Source: an uncultured Prevotellaceae bacterium
Lineage (GTDB): Bacteria; Bacteroidota; Bacteroidia; Bacteroidales; Bacteroidaceae
Direction: 5' to 3'
Length of the DNA: 19,808 nt
Assembly (NCBI GenBank): GCA_946405695.1
Contig: CAMJIA010000026.1
Span: 1 to 19,808 of the forward strand
Shown: positions 6,897-15,212 of the stretch, in pieces
Position numbering within the stretch: position 1 is the first letter of the stretch
Layout of the letters: each line of letters opens with the position of its first letter
Notes under the pieces: generated by a model
Databases searched by the model: none
What the model was told of the DNA's origin: nothing
The model's input: the letters and a program-made list of their open reading frames with translations, nothing else
Made by a program: the position numbers and the translations under genes

Positions 6897-8138
6897 TTAT
6901 TCCTTAATAATCTTGAACAGTTTATCGCTGGGGCGCACCTTCTCTGGTACTTTGATGCTGACGCGGGTGCCTTGCTGAGCCGTCTGAATAGCCGACGTGT
7001 CATCGTGAATCTCATCAACGGTGACGTACAGCGCTCCTGTCGTCGGACCCGTGATGAGCATCTTGTCACCTACGGAGAAGGTGTCGGCCTCGACGGTAAA
7101 CTCCGCCACGCCCAGCTTCGAGAAGTACTTCACACCCTTGCCGATATACTGTTTCTTTTCTGTGGCGTTCGAACCGTAATTCGCGTTCCACTCGCCTAAC
7201 AGCTGCCCTTGGTAGTAGCCGTCCCAGAAACCGCGGTTGAAGACGGTGGCCAGACGCTCGTCCCACGCATCCTTCTTCTCTTCGGTAAAGGTGCCGTCCA
7301 GCACACTCTGGATGGCCTCCTTGTAGCACTGCACCACGGTGAGCACATATTCAGGACCACGTGCACGACCTTCTATCTTGAAGACACGCACGCCCGACTG
7401 CATCATCTTATCGATGAAGCGGATGGTCTTCAGGTCCTTGGGCGACATGATGTATTTATTGTCAATCTCCAACTCTGTACCTGTCTCGCGGTCGGTGACG
7501 ATATAGCTTCTGCGACAAATCTGCATGCAGGCACCACGGTTGGCCGAGCGTCCGGTATTGTCCAGACTCATATAGCACTTGCCGCTGACAGCCATACACA
7601 AGGCACCATGACAGAACATCTCGATGCGCACCAGCTCTCCGCTGGGCCCACATATATGCTGTTCCTCTATCTGACGATAGATATCTGCTACCTGTTCCAT
7701 CTTCAGCTCACGGGCCAGCACTACCACATCCGCAAACTGTGCATAGAACTTCAAGGCCTCAATGTTCGAGATGTTCAGTTGCGTAGACAGGTGAACCTCC
7801 ACACCCTTTTGACGACAGTACTGCATCACCGCAATATCGCAGGCGATGACCGCACTGATCTCTGCCTCCTTGGCGGCATCGATAATCTGGTGCATCAGCG
7901 GGATGTCCTCGCCATAGATAATCGTGTTCACCGTCAGGTACGACTTCACGCCGTGCTCCTTACAGGTGGAGGCTATCTCACGCAGGTCGTCGATGGTGAA
8001 GTGGTTGGCGGAGTGCGAACGCATATTCAACTGTTCCACACCAAAATACACCGACCCTGCACCTGCTTTCAGCGCTGCCGCCAACGAGTCGCGGCTACCC
8101 ACTGGCGCCATAATCTCATAGTCTGTTATCTGATTCAT
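6897..8138 (-). CDS. U32 family protein (TrhP/YegQ-like, probable tRNA or rRNA hydroxylation factor)
   Basis: U32 proteins were once called collagenases. The characterised bacterial members TrhP and RlhA hydroxylate tRNA U34 and 23S rRNA respectively, and carry an Fe-S cluster. The 413-residue product begins with the usual APVGSRDSLAAALKAGAGSVYFG barrel strand and has the diagnostic cysteine cluster: C176, C181 and C188 in FCHGALCMAVSGKC, and C204 and C208 in RSANRGACMQICR. The later IEGRARGPEYV segment is also typical. The C-terminal 80 residues resemble the small beta domain of longer U32 proteins. Start: ATG 8136-8138 is four bases from a near-perfect promoter, so the mRNA may be leaderless; the next ATG at 8109-8111 would cut the first strand. 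SufE downstream fits an Fe-S protein. Confidence 0.85.
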   Translation of the reverse strand: MNQITDYEIMAPVGSRDSLAAALKAGAGSVYFGVEQLNMRSHSANHFTIDDLREIASTCKEHGVKSYLTVNTIIYGEDIPLMHQIIDAAKEAEISAVIACDIAVMQYCRQKGVEVHLSTQLNISNIEALKFYAQFADVVVLARELKMEQVADIYRQIEEQHICGPSGELVRIEMFCHGALCMAVSGKCYMSLDNTGRSANRGACMQICRRSYIVTDRETGTELEIDNKYIMSPKDLKTIRFIDKMMQSGVRVFKIEGRARGPEYVLTVVQCYKEAIQSVLDGTFTEEKKDAWDERLATVFNRGFWDGYYQGQLLGEWNANYGSNATEKKQYIGKGVKYFSKLGVAEFTVEADTFSVGDKMLITGPTTGALYVTVDEIHDDTSAIQTAQQGTRVSIKVPEKVRPSDKLFKIIKE

Positions 8139-8142
8139 GCTG

Positions 8143-8174
8143 CAAAATTACGAAGAACTCCGCAAATAGCCAAA
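8143..8174 (-). promoter_or_regulatory. Bacteroidetes primary-sigma promoter for the U32-sufE pair
   Basis: On the minus strand TTTG (8171-8174) is followed by exactly 20 bases and then TAATTTTG (8143-8150). This fits both the -33 and -7 consensus and their spacing. Only four bases (CAGC) separate the -7 box from the ATG, placing the predicted transcription start at or next to the start codon. Confidence 0.75.
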
Positions 8175-8235
8175 TTTTGCAAACGTTTACGGACTATTTA
8201 GCCCTGTTTTTGGTCTCTAATTGGAAATTATAGGC

Positions 8236-8243
8236 TACTTTTG
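8236..8243 (+). promoter_or_regulatory. Probable -7 box for the pectate lyase gene
   Basis: TACTTTTGC fits TAnnTTTG and ends 18 bp before the first ATG. The nearest TTTG upstream (8209-8212) is 23 bp away instead of 20, so the -33 element is weak. The gene may need an activator, but no regulator is encoded nearby. An 8-bp palindrome AAACGTTT (8181-8188) lies between the two divergent promoters. Confidence 0.5.
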
Positions 8244-8261
8244 CAGCAGAAAACCAAAACA

Positions 8262-10601
8262 ATGCTAATGATGAAAAAGTGTTTACTCGGTCTTATGGCC
8301 ATCCTGTTTACCGTCTCTTCAAATGCAGCAGTGCCAACCTTCATTCAGAAGTTTGGCGGCTGGTTCGAAAGTGCCTATGTCATGTGGGACAAGACTGCAG
8401 GATATGATTACGACGTTTATATTGCTCCTGCCTCAACTGATTCTTGGACGAAGTTGGACAATGAATTGGTACGTGAGTATCCTACTTATGGACGTGCTGA
8501 TGCACTGGGGCTGAAGGCTGGCAGCTATCAATTCAAGGTTGTGGCCAAGGCCAATGGCTCTGAACAGGGTTCCGGCGTTACTGACGCTTTCGAGGTGAAG
8601 GCCCATGACCGTTCTGGTTTTGCTCATGTAGGCATGACCGACGGCATTGGCGCATACAAGAACGATGGTACGCTGAAGGATAATGCCAAGGTACTGTATG
8701 TCTGGGCTGACAATGCCAAGACCATCACATGCGATGTCGTTACCAACAGCAAGGGAGCTACAACGACGGGTGTGGGTTTGCAAGATATTGTGTACCTCTA
8801 TCAGAAAGGCTATGACACTACCCCGTTGGTTATCCGTATCATCGGGACTATCAAGGCTGATGATATGGACCGCTTCGATTCTTCCGAAGAGGGACTGCAG
8901 GTGAAGGGTAAAAGCAACTATTCGCTGGTACCCATTACCTTTGAGGGTGTGGGCAACGATGCGGCCATCTCTGGCTTTGGCATCTTGTGCCGTAACGCTT
9001 CCAGTGTAGAGTTCCGCAACTTCGCCATTATGCTTTGCATGGATGACTGTCTGTCGCTCGACACCAGCAACTCCAACATCTGGGTTCACAACATGGACTT
9101 CTTCTATGGTAACACAGGTGGCGACAGCGACCAGGCCAAGGGCGACGGTACGGTTGATATCAAGGGCAAGTCGAAGAACATCACCGTCAGCTATAATCAC
9201 TTCTATGACTGTGGTAAGACTAGCCTTGGTGGTATGAAGAGTGAGACGACAGACTGTTGGATGACCTATCACCATAACTGGTTCGACCATTCTGACTCTC
9301 GCCATCCGCGCATCCGTACTGCTTTCTATCATGTCTACAACAACTACTTCGATGGTGTGTCTAAGTATGGTGTAGGTGTAACTAGCGGTGGCTCGTCATT
9401 CGTTGAGGCTAACTACTTCCGCAATTGTAAGTATCCGATGCTCATCTCCAAGCAGGGCACTGATGCTGAGGGTGATGGCACCTTCTCTGGTGAGGATGGT
9501 GGTGTCATCAAGGCTTACAACAACAAGATTGATAATCCCCGCAAGCTACAGTATTATCAAGAAGGTCAGACCGATGGTGTCTGGGATGCTGTATTGGTCA
9601 CAGAGCGCAATGCTACTGTTTCGGCTACGGCCTTCTCTGGTGGTACGGAATATAACAATGCTGCTGACGAGAAGGCTCGCACCACCTATATGGAAAACCT
9701 GATGGACGACCCTGCTGATGTCAAGGCAATTGTCAAGGGCTCCTATGGTGCAGGCCGTATGCAGCATGGCGATTTCAAGTGGTCGTTTAAGAACGCCGCA
9801 CAGGACGAGAACTACGGCGTTATCACTGAACTGAAGACAGCCTTGCAGAACTACAAGTCTACGTTGGTGGGCTTCTTCGGTGGTGTGACGATTGGCAATG
9901 GTGGTGCTACGGCTACTGTTGACGGTGGCGACGGCAAGGGAATCTCTGAGGAGGAGAACGACAGCTATCTTCCCAGCTGGGTTAGCGGCGGTGGAGGCGG
10001 TGGAGGAACCACTACCGGCAAGTATGTCATTGGCACCTCTGACTCTTATTTTTGGTTCAACGAAGGCAATGCTACCCAGTATGCAGCATATGTTGCCAAC
10101 GGAACATTCACAACCAATGGTACTGCTAACCCCACCTACGAGGTTAAGAAGAGTGATGGTACTTCTTGCTCCGACTATGTAGGTTCTGTGCGTCTGACTC
10201 CGGACCAATATTTCACCGTCTATTATGCTGACGGCATCTGCACAGCCAATTTCTATGTCTCTGGCAATGGTTCACAGAAATGGAAGATGGAGACGTCAGT
10301 CGATGGCACTACTTGGACGGCTGCAGGTACTGTAGAGGGGAAAGCAGCTGCACATCCTACTTGTAATATCAGTACTGATGGTGATACTAAGTATGTGCGT
10401 ATCACCAATACTGCCAGTGGTACTCGCGACCTGCAGGGCGTTAAGATTGCTACGCCAGACAACGGAACAGGCATTGCTCGAATGACGAATGAAAAATCAC
10501 AAATGACGAATGGTCTCTACGACCTCATGGGCCGTCGCGTGACCACGCCACAAGTAGGTAAACTATATATCCTGAATGGTAAGAAGATGATTTTCAGGTA
10601 A
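8262..10601 (+). CDS. Secreted pectate lyase, polysaccharide lyase family 1, multidomain
   Basis: PL1 enzymes cleave polygalacturonate by beta-elimination with Ca2+. The 779-residue product has a signal peptide (KKCLLGLMAILFTVSSNA) and an FN3-like N-terminal domain (about residues 25-115; WFESAYVMWDKTAGYDYDVYI). The PL1 beta-helix follows (about 120-540) with DGTVDIKGKSKNITVSYN, WMTYHHNWFDHSDSRHPRIR and HVYNNYF, which include the family's conserved Asp and Arg residues. A linker with seven glycines lies near residue 575. Next come a C-terminal beta-rich domain (about 580-740) of unknown role, perhaps carbohydrate-binding, and a short tail YDLMGRRV...GKLYILNGKKMIFR that resembles type IX secretion sorting domains. 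ATGs at 8262, 8268 and 8271 are all possible starts; an in-frame TTG at 8241 overlaps the -7 box and is unlikely. A terminator follows. Confidence 0.9.
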   Translation: MLMMKKCLLGLMAILFTVSSNAAVPTFIQKFGGWFESAYVMWDKTAGYDYDVYIAPASTDSWTKLDNELVREYPTYGRADALGLKAGSYQFKVVAKANGSEQGSGVTDAFEVKAHDRSGFAHVGMTDGIGAYKNDGTLKDNAKVLYVWADNAKTITCDVVTNSKGATTTGVGLQDIVYLYQKGYDTTPLVIRIIGTIKADDMDRFDSSEEGLQVKGKSNYSLVPITFEGVGNDAAISGFGILCRNASSVEFRNFAIMLCMDDCLSLDTSNSNIWVHNMDFFYGNTGGDSDQAKGDGTVDIKGKSKNITVSYNHFYDCGKTSLGGMKSETTDCWMTYHHNWFDHSDSRHPRIRTAFYHVYNNYFDGVSKYGVGVTSGGSSFVEANYFRNCKYPMLISKQGTDAEGDGTFSGEDGGVIKAYNNKIDNPRKLQYYQEGQTDGVWDAVLVTERNATVSATAFSGGTEYNNAADEKARTTYMENLMDDPADVKAIVKGSYGAGRMQHGDFKWSFKNAAQDENYGVITELKTALQNYKSTLVGFFGGVTIGNGGATATVDGGDGKGISEEENDSYLPSWVSGGGGGGGTTTGKYVIGTSDSYFWFNEGNATQYAAYVANGTFTTNGTANPTYEVKKSDGTSCSDYVGSVRLTPDQYFTVYYADGICTANFYVSGNGSQKWKMETSVDGTTWTAAGTVEGKAAAHPTCNISTDGDTKYVRITNTASGTRDLQGVKIATPDNGTGIARMTNEKSQMTNGLYDLMGRRVTTPQVGKLYILNGKKMIFR
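10481..10512 (+). repeat. In-frame direct repeat in the pectate lyase gene
   Basis: AATGACGAATG occurs at 10481-10491 and again at 10502-10512, a 21-bp period that keeps the reading frame and encodes MTNEKSQ-MTNG. It sits exactly between the C-terminal beta domain and the YDLMGRRV tail. The sequence looks like a short spacer-type repeat that became translated. Confidence 0.7.
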
Positions 10602-10641
10602 ATCGTATAATACTACAACAAACTAACTACTAAGATGAAGG

Positions 10642-10672
10642 CGGATGGGACGCGATGTCCTGTCCGTTTTTT
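10642..10672 (+). terminator. Intrinsic terminator after the pectate lyase gene
   Basis: CGGATGGGAC and GTCCTGTCCG pair over 10 bp (two G-U pairs) around a GCGAT loop and are followed directly by six T. It lies 41 bp after the stop codon and separates the lyase from the esterase gene. Confidence 0.85.
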
Positions 10673-10708
10673 ATTGTTAAAAAAGTCGGTAGTATCAATA
10701 TTATTTTG

Positions 10709-10716
10709 TACTTTTG
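10709..10716 (+). promoter_or_regulatory. -7 box for the esterase-peptidase pair, almost at the start codon
   Basis: TACTTTTGC matches TAnnTTTG and is followed by CAACG and then ATG, so the gap from the box to the start codon is only five bases. No clear TTTG lies 19-21 bp upstream. It supports the start at 10722; a longer in-frame start at 10635 would lie before the terminator. Confidence 0.55.
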
Positions 10717-10721
10717 CAACG

Positions 10722-11555
10722 ATGAAGATGAAACGACTTCTTTTTCTGTTCCTGCTGGTTGTGCTGACGCCTGTTGCGGCGCTGGCACAGTATGACTTCC
10801 TGACGGCCCATCGCGGAGTCATCAAGGGTGGCTACGACTTCTGGGTATATCAGCCTGAGGACTATTACTACTCTCAGGAACAGACACCGGTGGTTATCTT
10901 CCTCCACGGTGCCAGTCTCTGTGGTCGCGACATCAACCGCTCACGGCGCTACGGACCGTTGGACGCCATTGTGCGTGGTCGCGAGATACCGGCTTTGGTC
11001 ATCGTTCCGCAGAATCCTGGTGGTTCGTGGAACCCCAAGAAGATACTCGACGTGCTGGATTGGACGCGTCAGCACTATCCTTGCGACTCTACGCGCGTCT
11101 ATGTGCTGGGCATGTCGCTAGGCGGCTATGGCACGATGGACTTTGCCGGTACCTATCCCGACCGTGTGGCTGCAGCTCTCGCCATGTGTGGTGGCAGCAC
11201 GCTACGCGACGTGCAGCCCTTGGGACAGGTACCCCTGTGGATTATCCATGGCACGGCAGACCGTGCCGTTAACGTCCGTGAGTCGAAAAAGGTAGTTGCA
11301 GCCTTGGAGGCTGAGCATAACGACAGTCGCCTGCGCTACGACTGGTGGCAGGGTGCCAACCATGGTGCTCCCGCCCGTGTGTTCTACTTGAAGAAGACCT
11401 ATCAGTGGCTGTTCTCCCATTCGTTGCGTGAAGAGAGGCGCCCGTTGCATCGTGACATCACCATTGATCGTAGCGAACTGAAGAACGCCTATACCGATAT
11501 GATGAAGAATGCGCCCAAACCGGAAGTTATTGATGGAGAGGAGGATGAGCTATGA
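10722..11555 (+). CDS. Secreted alpha/beta-hydrolase, probable carboxylesterase
   Basis: This is a serine hydrolase of the esterase/feruloyl-esterase or PHB-depolymerase-like group, 277 residues. A signal peptide (KRLLFLFLLVVLTPVAALAQ) directs export. The complete catalytic triad can be read: the nucleophile elbow GMSLGGYG with S132, D180 in HGTADRAVN and H214 in GANHG. The oxyanion-hole strand VVIFLHGASLCG is at 57-68. The true substrate is unknown; with a pectate lyase just upstream, acetyl or phenolic esters on plant polysaccharide are plausible but not shown. The gene has its own promoter box and overlaps the next gene by ATGA (11552-11555), so the two are co-translated. The last 40 residues are charged and acidic and look like a non-catalytic tail. 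Confidence 0.83.
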   Translation: MKMKRLLFLFLLVVLTPVAALAQYDFLTAHRGVIKGGYDFWVYQPEDYYYSQEQTPVVIFLHGASLCGRDINRSRRYGPLDAIVRGREIPALVIVPQNPGGSWNPKKILDVLDWTRQHYPCDSTRVYVLGMSLGGYGTMDFAGTYPDRVAAALAMCGGSTLRDVQPLGQVPLWIIHGTADRAVNVRESKKVVAALEAEHNDSRLRYDWWQGANHGAPARVFYLKKTYQWLFSHSLREERRPLHRDITIDRSELKNAYTDMMKNAPKPEVIDGEEDEL

Positions 11556-12394
11556 CACGTAGGAAAAAGATTGTCATCACCATCCTCGCTATCGTGGTGA
11601 TACTCCCTATCCTCGCTATAGCTGCTATCGGCATTTTAGCAACCCTCTTCCCTTCGCAGCAGCATACCTTTACCCACAAACTGATGCTGCCGATGACACC
11701 TGTCAAAGATCAGGGCGACACAGAGCTCTGCTGGGCCTATGCTATGTTAGCCACCATCGAAACGGAGCACATCCTGCGTGGTGACTCTGTCAACCTCTCT
11801 CCCCAGTACCTGGGGCGCATGCTGAAGAAATACCAAAGTTCCAAGTTTAAGAATTCAGGTTTCAAGTCCACCGAGCGCGGCATGGGGCAGACGGCCCTCA
11901 ACCTGTTGGAACGCTATGGGGTGGTGGGTTATGATGTCATGCCCGATGATGCTACTGCAGACCTGCCAACACCCAAGAATGTCTATATGCTCGGTGCCAA
12001 GTACACACCGTTGGAGTTTGCCCACAGCGTCTGTGCCCCTGATGAATATATTGGACTGACCAGTGTTCCCGATTCGCCGTATTATCAGAAGATTGTTGTG
12101 CCCATTCCAGACAACTGGGAGCATAACCGCCTATTGAATATCCCCCTCGACTCGCTGCGTCGCCACGTCAACCGTGCCTTGCACCATCGTCATCCGGTAT
12201 GCTATGAGAGCGTCGCACACGCTATGTGTATAGTGGGTATAGCACGTGACGAGGAGAATCATCCTTATTACATCATGAAGAATTCGTGGGGTACCAATCA
12301 ACCACATGATGGTTTGGTTTATGTGCCCGTGCGTAATCTCTGGCGCGACGTCGCCGCCATCTATATGACCAAAGAAGCCTACTCGCTGGAGTAG
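11552..12394 (+). CDS. Papain-like cysteine peptidase (family C1), membrane-anchored
   Basis: The 280-residue protein starts with MTRRKK and a long hydrophobic helix (about residues 7-33), so it is probably held in the inner membrane or exported with an uncleaved signal. The peptidase domain follows at once. TPVKDQGDTELCWAYA carries the oxyanion Gln54 and nucleophile Cys60, followed by LSPQYL; SVAHAMCIVG carries His223 and YYIMKNSWG carries Asn244. All four catalytic residues of clan CA family C1 are present. No propeptide is visible between helix and domain, which is short compared with secreted papain zymogens. Its start overlaps the esterase stop by 4 bp, so the two are made together. The natural substrate is unknown. 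The gene's last codons form part of the terminator stem. Confidence 0.85.
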   Translation: MTRRKKIVITILAIVVILPILAIAAIGILATLFPSQQHTFTHKLMLPMTPVKDQGDTELCWAYAMLATIETEHILRGDSVNLSPQYLGRMLKKYQSSKFKNSGFKSTERGMGQTALNLLERYGVVGYDVMPDDATADLPTPKNVYMLGAKYTPLEFAHSVCAPDEYIGLTSVPDSPYYQKIVVPIPDNWEHNRLLNIPLDSLRRHVNRALHHRHPVCYESVAHAMCIVGIARDEENHPYYIMKNSWGTNQPHDGLVYVPVRNLWRDVAAIYMTKEAYSLE

Positions 12395-12406
12395 GCTTCC
12401 TTTTTT
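12374..12406 (+). terminator. Intrinsic terminator whose stem includes the peptidase stop codon
   Basis: GAAGCCTACTC (12374-12384) and GAGTAGGCTTC (12389-12399) form a perfect 11-bp stem with a GCTG loop, followed by C and six T. The last codons (EAYSLE) and the TAG stop at 12392-12394 lie inside the hairpin. Confidence 0.93.
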
Positions 12407-12434
12407 CTGTCGTTATTAAGTTATTACACCTGCT

Positions 12435-13925
12435 TTATTTGTTCAGTTTCCAGGTGACACCATCCTTGGTGTCTTTAACCTCGAAACCGGCGGCAGCAAG
12501 CTCGTCGCGAATCTTGTCACTGGTGGCCCAGTCCTTATCGGCCTTAGCCTTAGCGCGGAGTTCCAGAACCATATCCATCACCTTGCCGAAAGCAGCCTCG
12601 CGCTCATCGTTAGTACCACTCTTCTCGGCCTTCAGACCAAGGATGTCCTCAGCAAAGAGGTGCATGGTGTCCTTGAGTTCTTTCAGACACTCGGCACAGA
12701 TGGTTGCCTTGTGGTCGGTCAGCTTGTTGATAACCGTGCAAGCCTCAAAGAGCGCGCTGATAACCTGCGGTGTGGCCAGGTCGTCGTTCATGGCGTCGTA
12801 GCACTTCTGGCGCAGAGCCTTAACGACCTTCTCTGTCTCGGCATCGCACTTGTCTGCAACCTGAATACGATCGAGATCGGCAATACTATTCATAAGTTTC
12901 TCAAGTCCCTTCTCAGCAGCCTGTAATGCTTCGTTTGAGAAGTCAACAGTTCCGCGATAGTGGGCCGAAAGCACAAAGAAACGGATGGTCATAGGACTAT
13001 ATGCCTTCTCCAGTTTCTCATGATTACCAGTGAAGAACTGCTCCAGGGTGATGAAGTTGTTATACGACTTACCCATTTTCTGACCGTTGATGGTCAACAT
13101 GTTGTTGTGCATCCAGTATTTTACAGCGGGGTGACCCATCGAAGCTTGGGCCTGAGCTATCTCGCACTCATGGTGTGGGAATACCAGGTCCATACCACCT
13201 CCGTGGATATCAAATTCTTCGCCCAGATACTTGCGGCCCATAGCGGTACACTCACAGTGCCAACCGGGGAATCCGTCGCTCCAAGGCGATGGCCAGCGCA
13301 TGATGTGCTCAGGCTGTGCCTTTTTCCATAGGGCGAAGTCGGCCTGATTGTGCTTTTCGCCTACACCGTCGAGTTCACGACTGGCGTCCTTGATGTTCTC
13401 GAGGCTGCGGCCTGACAGAATTCCGTACTTAAACTTCTTGTTGTATGCCTCGATGTCGAAATAGATGGAGCCGTTCGACTCGTAGGCGAAACCGTTGTCC
13501 AGAATCTGCTGAACCAACTGTTGCTGTTCGATGATATGCCCAGTGGCGTGTGGTTCGATGGATGGGCGCAGCACGTTCAGCATGTCCATATACTGGTGGT
13601 AGCGGTTGGTGTAATACTGTGCTATCTCCATGGGTTCCAGCTGCTCCAGACGAGCCTTCTTTGCAATCTTGTCCTCGCCCTCGTCGGCATCGTGCTCCAG
13701 ATGACCTACGTCTGTTATATTTCGCACGTAGCGTACCTTATAACCTAGATGTCTCAGGTAGCGGAACACGAGGTCGAAGGTGATGGCAGGACGGGCGTGC
13801 CCAAGATGGGGGTCGCCATAGACCGTGGGACCACAGACATACATGCCCACATTGGGGGCGTGCAACGGCTCGAAGCGCTCCTTCTGGCGCGTCAGCGTAT
13901 TATAGATAACAAGTTTTGATTCCAT
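12435..13925 (-). CDS. cysS: Cysteinyl-tRNA synthetase
   Basis: This class I aminoacyl-tRNA synthetase charges tRNA-Cys in the cytosol. The 496-residue product has the HIGH-type motif HLGH at 40-43 and the KMSKS-type motif KMGKS at 283-287. The zinc site includes C31 in [10 protein letters not shown], the WHCECTAMG cysteines and the [10 protein letters not shown] histidine. The DALR-like C-terminal helices end in the usual short CysS tail. ATG 13923-13925 starts [16 protein letters not shown], as in homologues. An in-frame extension to 13958 would cover the -7 promoter box and is rejected. It is transcribed alone from a TACCTTTG promoter. Its 3' end lies 40 bp from the convergent peptidase gene. 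Confidence 0.97.
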   Translation of the reverse strand: MESKLVIYNTLTRQKERFEPLHAPNVGMYVCGPTVYGDPHLGHARPAITFDLVFRYLRHLGYKVRYVRNITDVGHLEHDADEGEDKIAKKARLEQLEPMEIAQYYTNRYHQYMDMLNVLRPSIEPHATGHIIEQQQLVQQILDNGFAYESNGSIYFDIEAYNKKFKYGILSGRSLENIKDASRELDGVGEKHNQADFALWKKAQPEHIMRWPSPWSDGFPGWHCECTAMGRKYLGEEFDIHGGGMDLVFPHHECEIAQAQASMGHPAVKYWMHNNMLTINGQKMGKSYNNFITLEQFFTGNHEKLEKAYSPMTIRFFVLSAHYRGTVDFSNEALQAAEKGLEKLMNSIADLDRIQVADKCDAETEKVVKALRQKCYDAMNDDLATPQVISALFEACTVINKLTDHKATICAECLKELKDTMHLFAEDILGLKAEKSGTNDEREAAFGKVMDMVLELRAKAKADKDWATSDKIRDELAAAGFEVKDTKDGVTWKLNK

Positions 13926-13947
13926 ATTACTTTCGTTTAATTGGGCG

Positions 13948-13955
13948 CAAAGGTA
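13948..13955 (-). promoter_or_regulatory. -7 box of the cysS promoter
   Basis: The minus strand reads TACCTTTGC, a TAnnTTTG match 22 bp before the cysS ATG. The T9 tract of the upstream terminator ends one base before it, and no TTTG is found 20 bp upstream. Confidence 0.6.
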
Positions 13956-13956
13956 C

Positions 13957-14005
13957 AAAAAAAAAGTGAAAAGTGATTGCAGAGTTGCAATTTTTCACTT
14001 TTCAC
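13957..14005 (-). terminator. Intrinsic terminator between the alcohol dehydrogenase gene and cysS
   Basis: On the minus strand GTGAAAAGTG, a 4-base AAAA bulge and ATTGC pair with GCAAT and CACTTTTCAC around the loop AACTCT, and nine T follow. It begins 19 bp after the dehydrogenase stop codon and its T-tract runs up to the cysS -7 box. Confidence 0.8.
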
Positions 14006-14024
14006 CCTTTACTTTTCGCTTATC

Positions 14025-15209
14025 CTACCCTCGTGCCATTTTGTAGATTGCCTCCATATCCTCGGCCTTCAGCACCTTCAGGGCACCACAGGTAGAGGTA
14101 TAGTTGCGACTGCACTTGCGTGTCATCTCCTTGATTTCCTCGTCAGTGATATCCTTGCCGATAAGTTCCTTGATATTGATAGGCATGCCAATGGCATGGT
14201 AGAAGCGCTCCATAGCCTGGATACCTTTCTCGGCTGTACCTTCGGGGTCGGTAAAGTCGTTGGGTACATCCATCACGTTGACGGCAAAGCGCACAAAGCG
14301 ACGCAGATTCTCATGCATAGTGTAGCGAGCCCAACTTGGCCAAATGGCAGCAAGACCAGCACCATGGGTGACGTCGAACATACCACTGAGCTCATGCTCC
14401 AACTGGTGGGTAGCCCAGTCTTCCTGAACGCCCTTGCCTAGCAAGCCCCAATGGGCTACACTGCCGCCCCACATGATCTGGGCGCGATAGCGGTAGTCTT
14501 CAGGATTCTTCAGTACGGCAAACACAGCATCCTTAATGGTACGCAATGTAGCTTCGGCTAGATTGGTGGTCAGGTCCATGTCGTCGTCCTTGGTGAAGTA
14601 ACGCTCGAAGATATGCATCATCATGTCGGTAACACCTGCTGCCGTCTGGTAAGGTGGCAAGGTCATTGTACGACATGGGTTCATGATGGCAAACTTGGGA
14701 CGTGACAGATTGTTGGAGTAGCCCAGCTTCACGTCACCGTCCTCGTTGGTGATGACGCTGGCTTCGCTCATCTCACTGCCTGCAGCAGGGATGGTAAGTA
14801 CAGAGGCTACAGGCAGCATGGTCTTAGGCTCTGCCTTACCCAGATAGAAGTCCCACACGTTGCCCTCATAAGGCACTCCATAGGCAATACACTTAGCCGA
14901 GTCGATGACGCTACCGCCACCCACAGCTAGGATGAAATCGACGCCCTCCTTGCGGCAGAGGTCGATGCCCTGCTGAGCTAGTGACAGGCGAGGATTGGGT
15001 ACCACGCCACCCAACTTGATGAACTCAACGCCACCGGCTGCCAGCAGTCCGCAGATTTTGTCGAGAAGACCAGATTTCTCGGCACTCTTGCCACCATAGT
15101 GTACCAGCACCTTCGTGCCACCATACTTCTTCACCAGCGTAGCTACCTGCTCTTCACTCTCTTTGCCAAAAACCACCTCTGTCGGTGCATAGTAATTAAA
15201 GTCTTTCAT
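14025..15209 (-). CDS. Iron-containing alcohol dehydrogenase, YqhD/butanol dehydrogenase type
   Basis: Group III metal-dependent alcohol dehydrogenases reduce aldehydes, usually with NADPH in the YqhD/BDH branch. The 394-residue protein starts KDFNYYAPTEVVFGKE and has the nucleotide-binding motif GGGSVIDSAK (97-106). Metal ligands can be read at D195, H199, H268 and H282, almost the same numbers as in E. coli YqhD (D194, H198, H267, H281), and the loop ATHQLEHELSG is typical. The physiological substrate is not evident: fermentative alcohol formation or detoxification of reactive aldehydes are both possible. It follows the TonB receptor gene after a 32-bp repeat-filled gap, is likely co-transcribed with it, and is followed by a terminator. 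Confidence 0.93.
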   Translation of the reverse strand: MKDFNYYAPTEVVFGKESEEQVATLVKKYGGTKVLVHYGGKSAEKSGLLDKICGLLAAGGVEFIKLGGVVPNPRLSLAQQGIDLCRKEGVDFILAVGGGSVIDSAKCIAYGVPYEGNVWDFYLGKAEPKTMLPVASVLTIPAAGSEMSEASVITNEDGDVKLGYSNNLSRPKFAIMNPCRTMTLPPYQTAAGVTDMMMHIFERYFTKDDDMDLTTNLAEATLRTIKDAVFAVLKNPEDYRYRAQIMWGGSVAHWGLLGKGVQEDWATHQLEHELSGMFDVTHGAGLAAIWPSWARYTMHENLRRFVRFAVNVMDVPNDFTDPEGTAEKGIQAMERFYHAIGMPINIKELIGKDITDEEIKEMTRKCSRNYTSTCGALKVLKAEDMEAIYKMARG

Positions 15210-15212
15210 ATC

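Noticed and set aside
8181..8188. AAACGTTT palindrome between the divergent promoters as an operator
   Set aside because: Eight bases are too few to support a binding site; another copy at 19690-19697 has no similar setting.
7209..8201. Long plus-strand open frame of 330 codons opposite the U32 gene
   Set aside because: It lies antisense to a clearly conserved protein, has a His/Leu/Thr-rich composition typical of reverse reading, and has no recognisable motif.
8241..8261. TTG start for the pectate lyase at 8241
   Set aside because: It overlaps the TACTTTTG promoter box; three ATG codons follow directly before a good signal peptide.
10635..10721. Longer esterase starting at 10635
   Set aside because: It would be read through the intrinsic terminator and the -7 box; the signal peptide starts at 10722.
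13926..13958. Longer CysS starting at 13958
   Set aside because: The added codons cover the cysS -7 box, and homologues begin near [10 protein letters not shown].
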